From positions 1 to 64,000 of the forward strand of contig CAWIJO010000001.1 of assembly GCA_963836355.1 (NCBI GenBank): a stretch of DNA of 64,000 nt, given 5' to 3'. Below, one piece after another: positions 55,918 through 64,000 of this stretch (position 1 is its first letter; each line of letters starts with the position of its first letter). The notes below the pieces were generated by a model. The model did no database searches. It saw nothing but the letters and a program-made list of their open reading frames with translations, and had not been told where the DNA came from. Made by a program: the position numbers and the translations under genes. Source of the stretch: Palsa-506 sp963836355. Its GTDB lineage: Bacteria > Actinomycetota > Actinomycetes > Streptosporangiales > Streptosporangiaceae.

Positions 55918-56921
55918 TCAGGTGCTTCGGCGATGATGACCTGGGCGGCGTGCCGGGAGATGCCGGGGATCTCCTGCAGCCGGTCGATGGCCGGAAGCAC
56001 GGGCGCGTCCGGGCCGCGGCCGGCAGCAAGGCCGGTGGTGCCATCGGAGCTGACGCCCTGGGCGGCCGGGATCGCCGCGATCAGTTCCTCAATCCGGGCC
56101 GTAAGCGTGTCGATCTGCGTGCTCAGCCCGTCGACCTGGCCAAGCAGGATGGCGGCCAGCTCACCATGGTGATCATCAACGGCCGGGCCAGGGCCTCCAC
56201 CAGGGCGGCGCGCTTGGCCTTCATCCGGCCGCGGGCCAGATCCGCCAGCTGATGCGGGTCACGCTGCCCGGCGATCAGCGCCTCCACCATGTCCCGGACC
56301 GACATGGTGTCGATGCGGGAGGCCACCGTGGTGACCTTGATCAGCGCGTCCTCCAGCAGTTTCTCCAGCCGCTGCCAGTGCCGGGTCCGCTCCCTGGTCA
56401 GGTCCGTGCGCAGCCGGGTGTAATCCCGCAGCCGGCGGATCTCCGCAGGCGGCACGAACGAGGGCCGCAGCATCCCCCACCCGGCCAGCTTCGCCAGCCA
56501 CACCGCATCCAGCCTGTCTTCTCCGAACTAACGCCTCTGTGCCGGGTACCAGGGATATCAGCACGTCAAGGGCCGCCCAGCGGCCATGAGGCTGGATGCT
56601 GGCTGAGGTCACAAGCGGCATCAAGGAGAAGGCCGGCAAGTGGTATGACGCTGCATGTCCACTTTCCGGAGCTGCCAGCTCAACATGGATGCCTATAGGA
56701 CCTGCCAAATGGGACGCTAGGCTCGCCCAGGCCTCTAGGCGTGGCACTCCGATGATCCTGTGACCTGCAGGAACTCAGATGAGTTCGGTTAACAGGTCGG
56801 TCTTCGGCCGGCCCGGCGCGTTCTTCACATCCCGCGCGTTCACCAGCATCACGTCCAGTCCCGCTGCCTCCAGCAGGTAAAAGAACGGCCGCCAGTAATC
56901 ACTGGTAATCCGGGGTCATGA
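55918..56921 (-). pseudogene. IS110-family recombinase remnant
   Basis: From the N-terminal side: ITSDYWRPFFYLLEAAGLDV, then NARDVKNAPGRPKTD (56921-~56785), an unrelated ~260-bp insert, then RLDAVWLAKLAGWGMLRPSF, PPAEIRRLRDYTRLRT ... to a frameshift near 56165, then LPAIDRLQEIPGISRHAAQV, ending at ~55918. The start, first catalytic Asp and the serine region are missing. About 60-70% like the active copies by eye, so an older, different IS110. Confidence 0.8.
56521..56784. other. ~260-bp insertion inside the IS110 remnant
   Basis: Interrupts the conserved KTD-RLDAV motif; AAGAC occurs at both junctions on the minus strand and may be the target duplication. No ORF. It contains the near-palindrome GAACTCA-GA-TGAGTTC and CCGAACT-type motifs near both ends. 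Possibly a non-autonomous element; origin unknown. Confidence 0.4.
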
Positions 56922-56958
56922 GAGGGCCGTCTGCCACGGCAGGTGACAGGCGTCCGGG

Positions 56959-58239
56959 GTGGTCGGCGTGTCTGTCGCGGCAGGGTTATCCGGAGCCGCT
57001 ACGTTACAGTCCGTGACGACGGTTGACGGGGAGTGCCGGTCGCAGCGGCTCGTGCTGCCCGGCGGGACGGCGACGTGGACGGTGCTGGGTGGGGATCACC
57101 GGGTGGTCGGGCCGGCCGAGGAGTTCCTTGAGTTCCTGCGGGTGCAGGGCACGTCGCCGAACACGGTGAAGTCCTATGCCCGTGGGCTGGCATTGTGGTG
57201 GACCTATCTTGCGGTGTTCGGCCTGGCGTGGGATGAGCTGGCTCTGGCCGACGCGGGCGGGTTCCTGGCGTGGCTGCGCAGCGGAGATGGCCCGCAGGTG
57301 GTGTCGATCGGCCAGCGGCCCTCGAGGTTCGCTGAGTCGACGGTCAGCGCCCGGCTGCGGGCGGTGACCTCCTGTTACCGTTTTCACGAGCTGAACGGCG
57401 TCGCGCTCGGCGGTGATCTGGTGCGGGTGGTGCACGGCGGCCGGGCTGCCTATAAGCCGATGCTGGAGCATGTGGCCCGCAAGAAGGGCCGGCAGCGGCC
57501 GGTGATCCGGGTGCGGGCACCCCGGCACGTGCCGCCGCCAGTGCTCACTCCCGGGCAGATCGAGGCGATCTGCGGGGCGTGCGCGCGGTTCGACCCGGCA
57601 AGCGGGCAGTGGGCGGGCCGGGTCCGGGACCGGCTGCTGTGGTCGCTTCTTGCCGAGACTGGCCTTCGCCTGGGGGAAGCGCTCGGGTTGCAGCACCGCG
57701 ACTGGCATACCGGCCGCGGCGACACCCCGTTCATCGAGGTGGTGCCCCGCGACCATCCGCACGGGGTCCGGGTCAAGAGCGGGACCTACCGGCGGGTGTT
57801 CATCTCCGACGTGCTGGACCGGCTCTATGGGGAGTACCTGTGGCAGCTGTGCCAGGCCGGCGCCGACCTGGCGGTGCCGGACATGGACGCCGCGCCGGTG
57901 TTCGTGAACCTCGCGGGCGGCACGCGGTTCGCGCCGTGGCGCCCCGAAAGCGTCTATGACCTGGTCGGGCGGCTGCGCCGGGATCTGGCCCGGCAGGTCC
58001 CGGCTGCCTGGACCCCGCACTGGATGAGACATTCGCACGCCACCGCTCTGCTGATGGCCGGGGTGCCGGTGCACGTGGTGTCGCGCCGGCTCGGCCATGC
58101 CGACGTGCAGACCACGCTGGAGTTGTATGCGCATGTGACCGAGGACGCAGACATGCGGTCGGTCGCGGAATGGCGGGCGTTCACCGCGGGATGGCGGGCG
58201 GTCCCGGCGGCTGGCGGACAGGCCGGGCGCTGCGCGTGA
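56959..58239 (+). CDS. Tyrosine recombinase (Tn554 TnpA-like)
   Basis: 426 aa from GTG 56959; GTG 57014 is an alternative and no clear ribosome site helps. N-terminal SAM-like domain (FLEFLRVQGTSPNTVKSYAR), catalytic Arg in ETGLRLGEALGLQHRD, a hairpin Lys candidate in GVRVKSGTYRRVFI, His-Arg-His in TPHWMRHSHATALLMAG, His in SRRLGHADVQTT and Tyr in LELYAHVTED, so it is catalytically complete. It overlaps (GTGA) the next gene, a truncated second recombinase, as in Tn554-type tnpA-tnpB. Confidence 0.9.
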   Translation: MVGVSVAAGLSGAATLQSVTTVDGECRSQRLVLPGGTATWTVLGGDHRVVGPAEEFLEFLRVQGTSPNTVKSYARGLALWWTYLAVFGLAWDELALADAGGFLAWLRSGDGPQVVSIGQRPSRFAESTVSARLRAVTSCYRFHELNGVALGGDLVRVVHGGRAAYKPMLEHVARKKGRQRPVIRVRAPRHVPPPVLTPGQIEAICGACARFDPASGQWAGRVRDRLLWSLLAETGLRLGEALGLQHRDWHTGRGDTPFIEVVPRDHPHGVRVKSGTYRRVFISDVLDRLYGEYLWQLCQAGADLAVPDMDAAPVFVNLAGGTRFAPWRPESVYDLVGRLRRDLARQVPAAWTPHWMRHSHATALLMAGVPVHVVSRRLGHADVQTTLELYAHVTEDADMRSVAEWRAFTAGWRAVPAAGGQAGRCA

Positions 58240-58665
58240 ACGGGATCAGCGCCGACGAGCTGATGGACTGCTGGGAAGCGGCCGGCTGCGGGTATGACGC
58301 CGCGGCCCTGAGCCGCCTGTGGGCGTCGGTGCCGCCGGGCATGCGGCTGCCCCGGCTTTCGGCGGGCACGGTTCCCGGGCACTACCAAGGGGGTTTTGCC
58401 GGGGGCGGCAAGTCACGCCCGGTGGCGGACCTCAGCGCTCTTCCCGGGCCGATGCGCCGCGAGGTGACCTGGTGCATGTTCCGGATCATCGAGCTGGGCG
58501 GCAGGGTCCAGATGCCCGGCACCGTCATGCTGGTGCGCCGGCTGCACCGAGATCACCGCCGATCACGGGGCCGGCGCACCCTGCTCGCTGATGGACCTGC
58601 CCGCGCGGGCCTGGCTGCGGGAAATCCCGCTGGCCGTGCACCGGCGCCGGGGAAAGCTCCCGGCT
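58236..58665 (+). pseudogene. Truncated Tn554 TnpB-like recombinase partner
   Basis: GTG 58236 reads NGISADELMDCWEAAGCGYD ... PMRREVTWCMFRIIELGGRV; after a one-base break near 58550 it continues RLHEITADHGAGAPCSLMDL, then PARAWLREIPLAVHRRRGKL to ~58665, where it stops abruptly against an unrelated gene. Only ~140 of the expected ~600-700 residues remain, without the catalytic domain. No TnpC (DUF6262) gene is left. Confidence 0.65.
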
Positions 58666-60024
58666 CCGTCGTCGGGACCACGATCACCCATCGGGTCACG
58701 AGCGCGGTGCTGACCAACGGCGCGAGATACGAGGTCGTTGTGCCGCTGTCCTATCATCCCGCGACCGCGGGACGTGCTGCCGGGCAGTACAAGCTGGTGT
58801 ACCGATTCGGCGCGGCAGCCGGCCGACGGAAGGAGGGGAACGGGCTCACCGGCGTGGTGGGGGCGCCCACGCCCGCAGCCGGGTCATCGCAGGTGCTCAG
58901 CCCGGCCAAGGACGTGGCGGCGATCTGGCCGGACCTGGTGGCCATCGACAACTGCTTCTACGGGTTGTCGTTCGTGGCTCGCAGCCCGAAGCGAACCGCG
59001 GTAGCCGACGTCCGGGTCGCCTCGGTCACCTTCACCCGGACCCAGAACTCGGCCGCCGGCGTCATCGCCAACCAGGCCGCGATTGTTTCGGCCTACCGGT
59101 CGCGTTATCCGGCGGTGACCGCGTACCCACAGACGGAGATCAGCAAGTATCTGCCCGACATGAACACCTTCGGGATACCCCAGTGGCTGCCCGACTACAG
59201 CACGGAAGCTTATCCAAAATTGAGTTTAAAGAAGTACAGTCCTACAGCCGCCCGATAGGACGTGGCGTACGTACGGAGCGGCCGCCGGTAATCGGTGTGG
59301 AGAATACGCCAGGATTTGAGATGAGCGATCGCGCGTTCGACCGGGGCACGCAGCATATTTACCTGGGCATTGAATTCCTTCTGCCAGTCGAGCAATTCCC
59401 CGCCTTGCGGCTTCTTAAACGGGGTGATGAAGCCCGAGCCCTGATAGCCTTTGTCGCCGATTCCGCTGAAAGCAGCCGCCATGACATCTGCGGTTTCTGT
59501 CTCCGCAAGGGCTGTCATGTCGTGATTATGCCCGGTAACGGGCTCGGATACGAATATGAGGTCGCCCCGGAGATTCGAGACGGCCTGACCATTAAAGCCG
59601 GTTGTCTTATGCTTTCCCGACCACAGTTCTGGTGTATCGCGCCAGGACCAGGTGGGTGCCAGGAAGCCGTCTACCAGCACCGTCTGCTCACGGGCGACGG
59701 CTTCTTCCGCTTCCTCCGCGGTCGGCCTGTCTTCTTCGGTGGACGCCTCGATGAGCGGCGTGAATTTCGCGATGATCCCGGAGATTACCGGCTGCGACGT
59801 GTCGAAGATTTCCGCCCAGACTTCCTGGATGATGTTCTGTCGCATGTACCCGTTCGCCACGACGACGGCTTCTCGCAGAGAAAGGTCCTTCGGGCGCCCG
59901 ATTCCTTTATGCCATGGCTCTTCGAGCTGTTCTTCGATGCGCCACACCAGTTCGTCGAGTTGCTCTGAGTCAAGCCCTGACATACGATCGTACCGCAACG
60001 GCTTCTCCGTTCCGTGAAAGATTT

Positions 60025-61187
60025 CTTGATCACAGGCGGTCCAAGCAATCGGGTTTAACGGGCGACACGGGTTTAACGTCCGAATCGGGCGTTGCCGGTG
60101 ATGATCTTCCTGTTGTGAAAATCTCGCGCGACACGCGAGACGGCAGGAGAGAACGTGGCGCCCAGGCGCATGCCGCTTACCATGGAAGACCGTGAGGACA
60201 TTTCCCGCGGCTTGGCGAAAGGACTGGAGAACAAGGACATAGCGGTCTCGATCGGGCGTGACGAATCGGTCGTATCCCGGGAGATCGCGCGGCACGGTGG
60301 CCGGGAAGCGTACCGTGCATGGAAAGCAGACGCGGCCGCCCGCGAATCACGAAGCCGCCCGAAGGAGCGCAAAATAGACACCGGTCCTGAACTGCGGGAC
60401 CGGGTCGCCGGCGACCTGATGAAAGGCTGGTCGCCAGAGGAGATAGCGGGCAGGCTGTGCTACGAGCGGTCCCGGGGAGAAACGGGCATGTCCGTATCGC
60501 ACGAGGCAATCTACACGTGGATCTACGCCCAGCCCAAAGGCGAGCTGGCCCGTGCCGGGATTATCCTGCGCACTGGCCGCGAGCAGCGGAAACCCCGCGG
60601 GCGCAAGAAGATCCCGGGCGCGAGGATCACCGGGATGCGGTCGGTCGACGACCGGCCGGCCGAGGTGGCGGGCCGGCAGGTGCCCGGCCACTGGGAGGGC
60701 GACCTGGTCATCGGCAAGGGCGGAAAGTCCGCTATGGGCACCCTGGTCGAGCGGGTCAGCCGGTTCCTGTGCCCGGTCGCGCTGCCGCACGGGCACGACG
60801 CCGACTCGGTCAAGGACGCCCTCTTCGACGCGGTGAAAGACCTGCCCGCGCACCTGCGCAAGTCGCTGACCTGGGACCAGGGCACCGAGATGGCCCGGCA
60901 TGCGGCCCTCACCCTCGCTGCGGACCTTCCCGTGTATTTCGCCCACGCGCATTCCCCGTGGGAGCGCGGCACCAACGAGAACACCAACGGGCTCATCCGG
61001 GAATACTTCCCGAAAGGGACAGAAATAACCGGCGACATGAATTACCTTTGGATGGTCTCTGACTCACTTAATGACCGGCCCCGTGCTATACTCGGATTCA
61101 GGAAGCCAAGCGAAGTGTTCGCGGAGCTAATGCTTCAGGAAGCCGTGATTCCACCGGCCTGAATTGCTTCGATCGCTTGAGACCGCC
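60025..61187 (+). mobile_element. IS30-family element, copy 2
   Basis: 1163 bp, inserted in the start of the IS5 transposase gene with a 3-bp TTT duplication (60022-60024 and 61188-61190). Sequence nearly identical to copy 1 at 12987-14149. Confidence 0.92.
60155..61162 (+). CDS. IS30-family transposase (copy 2)
   Basis: 335 aa, GTG start with GGCAGGAGAGAAC upstream; HTH (ESVVSREIARHGG) and D-D-E residues (HWEGDLVIGKGGKSAM, LTWDQGTEMARH, ERGTNENTNGLIREYF) intact. Near-identity with 13117-14124 indicates very recent spread. It opposes the IS5 transposase it disrupts. Confidence 0.95.
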   Translation: MAPRRMPLTMEDREDISRGLAKGLENKDIAVSIGRDESVVSREIARHGGREAYRAWKADAAARESRSRPKERKIDTGPELRDRVAGDLMKGWSPEEIAGRLCYERSRGETGMSVSHEAIYTWIYAQPKGELARAGIILRTGREQRKPRGRKKIPGARITGMRSVDDRPAEVAGRQVPGHWEGDLVIGKGGKSAMGTLVERVSRFLCPVALPHGHDADSVKDALFDAVKDLPAHLRKSLTWDQGTEMARHAALTLAADLPVYFAHAHSPWERGTNENTNGLIREYFPKGTEITGDMNYLWMVSDSLNDRPRAILGFRKPSEVFAELMLQEAVIPPA

Positions 61188-62023
61188 TTTGGTAGCACAT
61201 CCCTTCTATCGGATGGAGAAGTCGTTGCCCGGCAGGCGCGCCGAACCAAAGAATGTCTATTTGATGACGCTTTCCTATGACGCGAGAGCCGAGATCAACT
61301 GAGGACTTTTAAATAATCTTCACGTTCTCGACAGTTCACGACACCTTGTACAAGCAGCTGGTGGACCGGGTTCACGCGCTCGGCGGGATCATTTCGTACA
61401 ACCATCCGTTCGGGTACAACATGGGCCCGCTGCTCAGCGCGGCCGATCAGAGCGCCAAACGCCGCCAGCTGTTCGCCTCGATGAACGCCCTGCACGCGTT
61501 CGGCACCGACATCCTCGAGGTCGGCTACGCCGTGCGCGGCCAGGTCGACGCCCCTGCCCACATCGCGCTGTGGGACACCTTCTCCCGCAACGGGACATTC
61601 CTCACCGGCAACGGCGTGAACGACGACCACTCCGGCCAGGGCTGGAAGAGCATCAGGAACGGCTTCTTCACCGGCATCTGGGCGGCGTCGCGGTCGGACG
61701 CCGGCCTGGCAGCCGCGTTGCGGGCGGGGCGGGCGTTCACTGCGCACCTCGGCCGCTACCCCGGCGGTGAGCTTGACATGCTCGTCGATGGCACGGTCAG
61801 GATGGGCGCGGTGTCCGTGAGCACCAAGGCTTCCCGCCAGCTGGCCATATACGCGGCGAACGTCCCGGCCGGCGCCACCGTACAGCTGATCGCGCGGCCC
61901 GTGGACTACGCCGGACGGGTCGACCCGGGCATTTGGGACGTCCGCGGCCATGGTCAGGATCTATGCCGCTAGTGCCGGTCTACCGGAACGACGATGCTGA
62001 CGGTGAGGAGGGAGTTGAGTTTC

Positions 62024-62326
62024 ATGAGGAAGCTGACCTTCAGGGACCTGCTGGCTACGCTGATCGTCGCTGCGGTCGTGGTGCCCTTTATTGGCTACTC
62101 GGTGCGCGGGTCGATGCCGTTCGTTCAGGATCCGCGGGGTATGGCCGGCGTGGGCATCGTCGGTGCCATCGCCACCCTTGCCGTCTTCGGGCGCAAGGCT
62201 GTTGGCTCTGGCGCCTTCGAGTGGATCATGCCCCCCCAGTTGACCTCACTGCTTCGCCTGCCGCCGGCAGGCCGACGGGACTCACGGTTCCGATGGGGTC
62301 GGCGGAAAGTTCCCACCGTCCCTTGA
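62024..62326 (+). CDS. Small membrane protein, probably 3'-truncated
   Basis: 100 aa from ATG 62024 (the upstream ATG 61994 is less likely; GAGGGAGTTGAG lies before 62024). Two hydrophobic helices: FRDLLATLIVAAVVVPFIGY and MAGVGIVGAIATLAVFGRKA. From about 62230 (after FEWIM) the sequence turns basic and Pro-rich and is not membrane-like, suggesting the true 3' end was replaced near the IS1182 insertion. Function unknown. Confidence 0.5.
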   Translation: MRKLTFRDLLATLIVAAVVVPFIGYSVRGSMPFVQDPRGMAGVGIVGAIATLAVFGRKAVGSGAFEWIMPPQLTSLLRLPPAGRRDSRFRWGRRKVPTVP

Positions 62327-62449
62327 CATTCGGGGCTTTGGGCTCTATCGGTTCGGGCCGGTCGACTCTACGGGCCCTGGCAGGCAGGTGCGATTGTTTA
62401 GCTAAGGAACAGGAGAGAGGGGTTTTGAACGCCTGGGTGACCCTGGTGG

Positions 62450-64000
62450 TTAATTTGTGTTCATAAGGCCAGTTCCGAGTTCGAGGCAGGCGAGGTGGCT
62501 GGTGCGGGTCCGGTCCAGCGGATGGCCGTTCCACCAGGCGCCGAGCCGGATCAGGTTGAGGGCGACGGCGGCGTTAACGTGTTCCAGGCGGGTCTTGTCC
62601 AGTCCGTGGTAGCGGGCGCGGCGCATGCCGGTGACGGCTACGCCCTGTCGGATGGTGCCTTCGACGCCGGCGCGCAGGGCGTATCTGGACTGGAAGTCCC
62701 TGGTGTCCTGGGCGGCCCGGGCGGCGAGCTGGGCTTGGTGGACCTGCCGGGGGTGCACGGTGAGCTGGCGGCGCCCGGACGCCGAGGTGGTGCACTGTGC
62801 CCGGACCGGGCAGGGCCCGCAGGTGCCTTTCGCGAAAGTGATCACGATCGTGTCGGTACCACGCTGGGCGACGGGGTTCCAGGAGCTGCTGGTGCGGCCT
62901 TGCGGGCAGGTGGCCTGCCGGGCGTCGAAGTCGATGGTGAACGCGGCGCGGTCGAACCCGGCGCCTGCCCGGGCCTGCGGTGAGGTGTCGGCCAGCATCG
63001 GCGTGACCAGCGTGATCCCGTAGCCGGCCTGGGAGGACACCAGCAGCTCCGCCGAGGGGTAGCCCGAATCCACCAGATGCTCGCCGGGCAGCATGCCTCG
63101 CTGGTCCAGGCGGGCGTGGATCGGCTCGGTCATCTGGCTGCCGGGCACGGTCGCGTCCGTGGTCTCCACGTTCACGATCAGATGCGGCGGTGTGACGGCC
63201 GCGCTCTCACCATCGCTGTCATCGCTGTCATCGCTGTCATCGGTGTCGCAGGTCTCGGTCACGTGGACCTTGTAGCCGTTCCAGAAGGTGTCGCGCTTGA
63301 CGCCCCACCGGGCATCGGTGTCGTAGGGAGAGGTGATGCGGGATCTGCCCGGCGGGAGACCCTCCGCCTGCGCCTCCCGCCTTTTGATCACCTCGCGTCC
63401 CTGCTCGCCGGTGACGGTGAGGTAGTTCTGCACGAGCACGACCCGCAGCACCTCGACCTGCTGCAGCCCCGCCAGGAACGCCAGGTCAGGGTCGCTCGCC
63501 GCGGCGGCGTACACCGCCTTGAGCAGGGTGCGGCCATCGCGGCCGTAGGCCAGCGCGAGTTCGTCTTGCCTGGTCGTGGCCGCCGGCAGCCGCCAGGTGT
63601 CGACGCGTGCGGCATACCGTCTGCCCCACGAGTCGTCCAGGAGCTGCGCCATCACCTGCGGCGCGGCCACCACCAGCTGCTCCAGGCAGGCCCGCACCGA
63701 CTCCCCGGCCAGCTCCAGCCGATTCAGGTCACGGACTGCGGAGATCACGTGCGTGGAATCGGTGCGCATCTTGCCGCCCGCGCCCACCAGGCCGCCGGCG
63801 GCCAGCCGCTCCAGCAGCGTGTCCAGCACCACCTGATCCAGGCCTCCGGCGGCGACCCTGGCCCGGAATTCACTCAAGATCGAGTGGTCGAAGCCGGGGT
63901 CAGCCAGATCGAGGCCGAGCGCGTATTTCCAGTCGATGCGCGTGCGGACATGCTCGGCAGCCTGACGGTCGGTGAGATTCTCGGCCTTCTGGAAGATCGT
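62450..64000 (-). CDS. IS1182-family transposase (5' end outside window)
   Basis: At least 516 aa; the frame is open to the window edge (TIFQKAENLTDRQAAEHVRT ... DWKYALGLDLADPGFDHSIL). Includes DUF772-type N-terminus, Asp in GGKMRTDSTHVISAVRDL, Asp in LIVNVETTDATVPGSQMTEP and EHLVDSGYPSAELL, a Cys cluster (GTCGPCPVRAQCTTS) and Glu in RAGVEGTIRQGVAVTGMRRA. It carries an acidic Asp-Asp-Ser repeat at ~63218-63250. The element's left end lies between ~62330 and 62449 but was not fixed. Confidence 0.92.
   Translation of the reverse strand, partial: TIFQKAENLTDRQAAEHVRTRIDWKYALGLDLADPGFDHSILSEFRARVAAGGLDQVVLDTLLERLAAGGLVGAGGKMRTDSTHVISAVRDLNRLELAGESVRACLEQLVVAAPQVMAQLLDDSWGRRYAARVDTWRLPAATTRQDELALAYGRDGRTLLKAVYAAAASDPDLAFLAGLQQVEVLRVVLVQNYLTVTGEQGREVIKRREAQAEGLPPGRSRITSPYDTDARWGVKRDTFWNGYKVHVTETCDTDDSDDSDDSDGESAAVTPPHLIVNVETTDATVPGSQMTEPIHARLDQRGMLPGEHLVDSGYPSAELLVSSQAGYGITLVTPMLADTSPQARAGAGFDRAAFTIDFDARQATCPQGRTSSSWNPVAQRGTDTIVITFAKGTCGPCPVRAQCTTSASGRRQLTVHPRQVHQAQLAARAAQDTRDFQSRYALRAGVEGTIRQGVAVTGMRRARYHGLDKTRLEHVNAAVALNLIRLGAWWNGHPLDRTRTSHLACLELGTGLMNTN

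Larger units (their letters stand above)
59210..61200 (-). pseudogene. IS5 transposase (copy 2), split by IS30
   Basis: ATG at 61200; only MCYQ precedes the IS30 insertion, and the rest (from THGT-like FHGTEKPLRYDRMSGL to the end at 59210) lies at 60024-59210. The catalytic domain is otherwise the same as copy 1, with a single noted residue change (Ser to Asn before GYMRQNI). Confidence 0.88.
59205..61321 (-). mobile_element. IS5-family element, copy 2 (carries IS30)
   Basis: Ends identical to 39983-40933; duplication ACG (59202-59204 and 61322-61324). Subtracting the IS30 (1163 bp) and its 3-bp duplication leaves exactly 951 bp, the length of copy 1. Confidence 0.9.
58666..61972 (+). pseudogene. 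PHP-domain metallohydrolase (CehA/McbA-like), broken by IS5/IS30
   Basis: The first part runs from an abrupt junction at ~58666 (THRVTSAVLTNGARYEVVVP ... PQTEISKYLPDMNTFGIPQ) to 59204; after the IS5 nest it continues from 61322 with TFSTVHDTLYKQLVDRVHAL, GGIISYNHPFG, DILEVGYAVR and GVNDDHSGQGWKSI to 61972. The His/Asp motifs NHP and DDH fit the PHP phosphoesterase fold. The N-terminus with the first HxH is missing, so the gene was dead even before IS5. Confidence 0.75.

Overview
The window comes from a high-GC actinomycete. The evidence is uniformly GC-rich codon use, GTG/ATGA-coupled starts, a mycothiol-dependent maleylpyruvate isomerase family protein, DUF1918, a BTAD/NB-ARC (AfsR-type) regulator and actinobacterial insertion sequences. 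No rRNA, complete tRNA, CRISPR array or core housekeeping operon is visible. This looks like an accessory or degraded chromosomal region, and roughly 40-45% of it is mobile DNA.

Layout. 133-1320: an att-like repeat containing a 32-bp tRNA/tmRNA 3'-end. 1.7-4.7 kb: a hydrolase-LuxR regulator and two coupled methyltransferases. 5.0-5.4 kb: a Ser/Thr kinase fragment. 5.57-10.06 kb: a candidate unusual transposon (DUF6788 protein, tyrosine-recombinase-like protein, DDE-like protein, shared terminal inverted repeats) carrying an IS3 insertion. 10.1-11.9 and 27.0-28.7 kb: two copies of an IS110 element, each inserted in an att-like core. 13-14 kb: IS30. 14-25.5 kb: small metabolic and stress genes, several of them frameshifted or truncated. 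29-36 kb: small enzymes, an AfsR-type regulator and an FAD oxidoreductase. 36.09-46.93 kb: one nested stack of insertions. 47-56 kb: an att-like repeat, a divergent TetR/membrane-protein/CsbD locus, and a desaturase split by an IS4 element. 56-62 kb: IS110 and Tn554-like remnants and a PHP metallohydrolase gene broken by IS5, which is itself broken by IS30. 62.4 kb to the end: an IS1182 transposase running off the window.

Three observations stand out. (1) The nest at 36.1-46.9 kb can be unwound exactly from target duplications and reading frames: att-like repeat <- IS3-B <- {IS4-B; RIT recombinase trio <- IS3-A <- {IS5; IS4-A}}. (2) The two IS110 copies sit at a CT dinucleotide in the att-like core. 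Their 5' non-coding region contains segments matching the left target, the right target and the left donor, as expected of a bridge RNA. (3) Four copies of a tRNA/tmRNA 3'-end occur with no adjacent integrase, three of them with flanking GCTACCCA direct repeats on at least one side. They look like orphan attachment sites, and the IS110 element exploits them.

Many genes carry single-base frameshifts (recombinase-like gene, dienelactone hydrolase, membrane protein, CsbD, TetR, Tn554-like TnpB, IS4-A copy 1). This means either real decay or residual indels in the assembly, and the sequence alone cannot decide. In the names used here, IS3-A, IS3-B, IS4-A and IS4-B are local labels, not database names.
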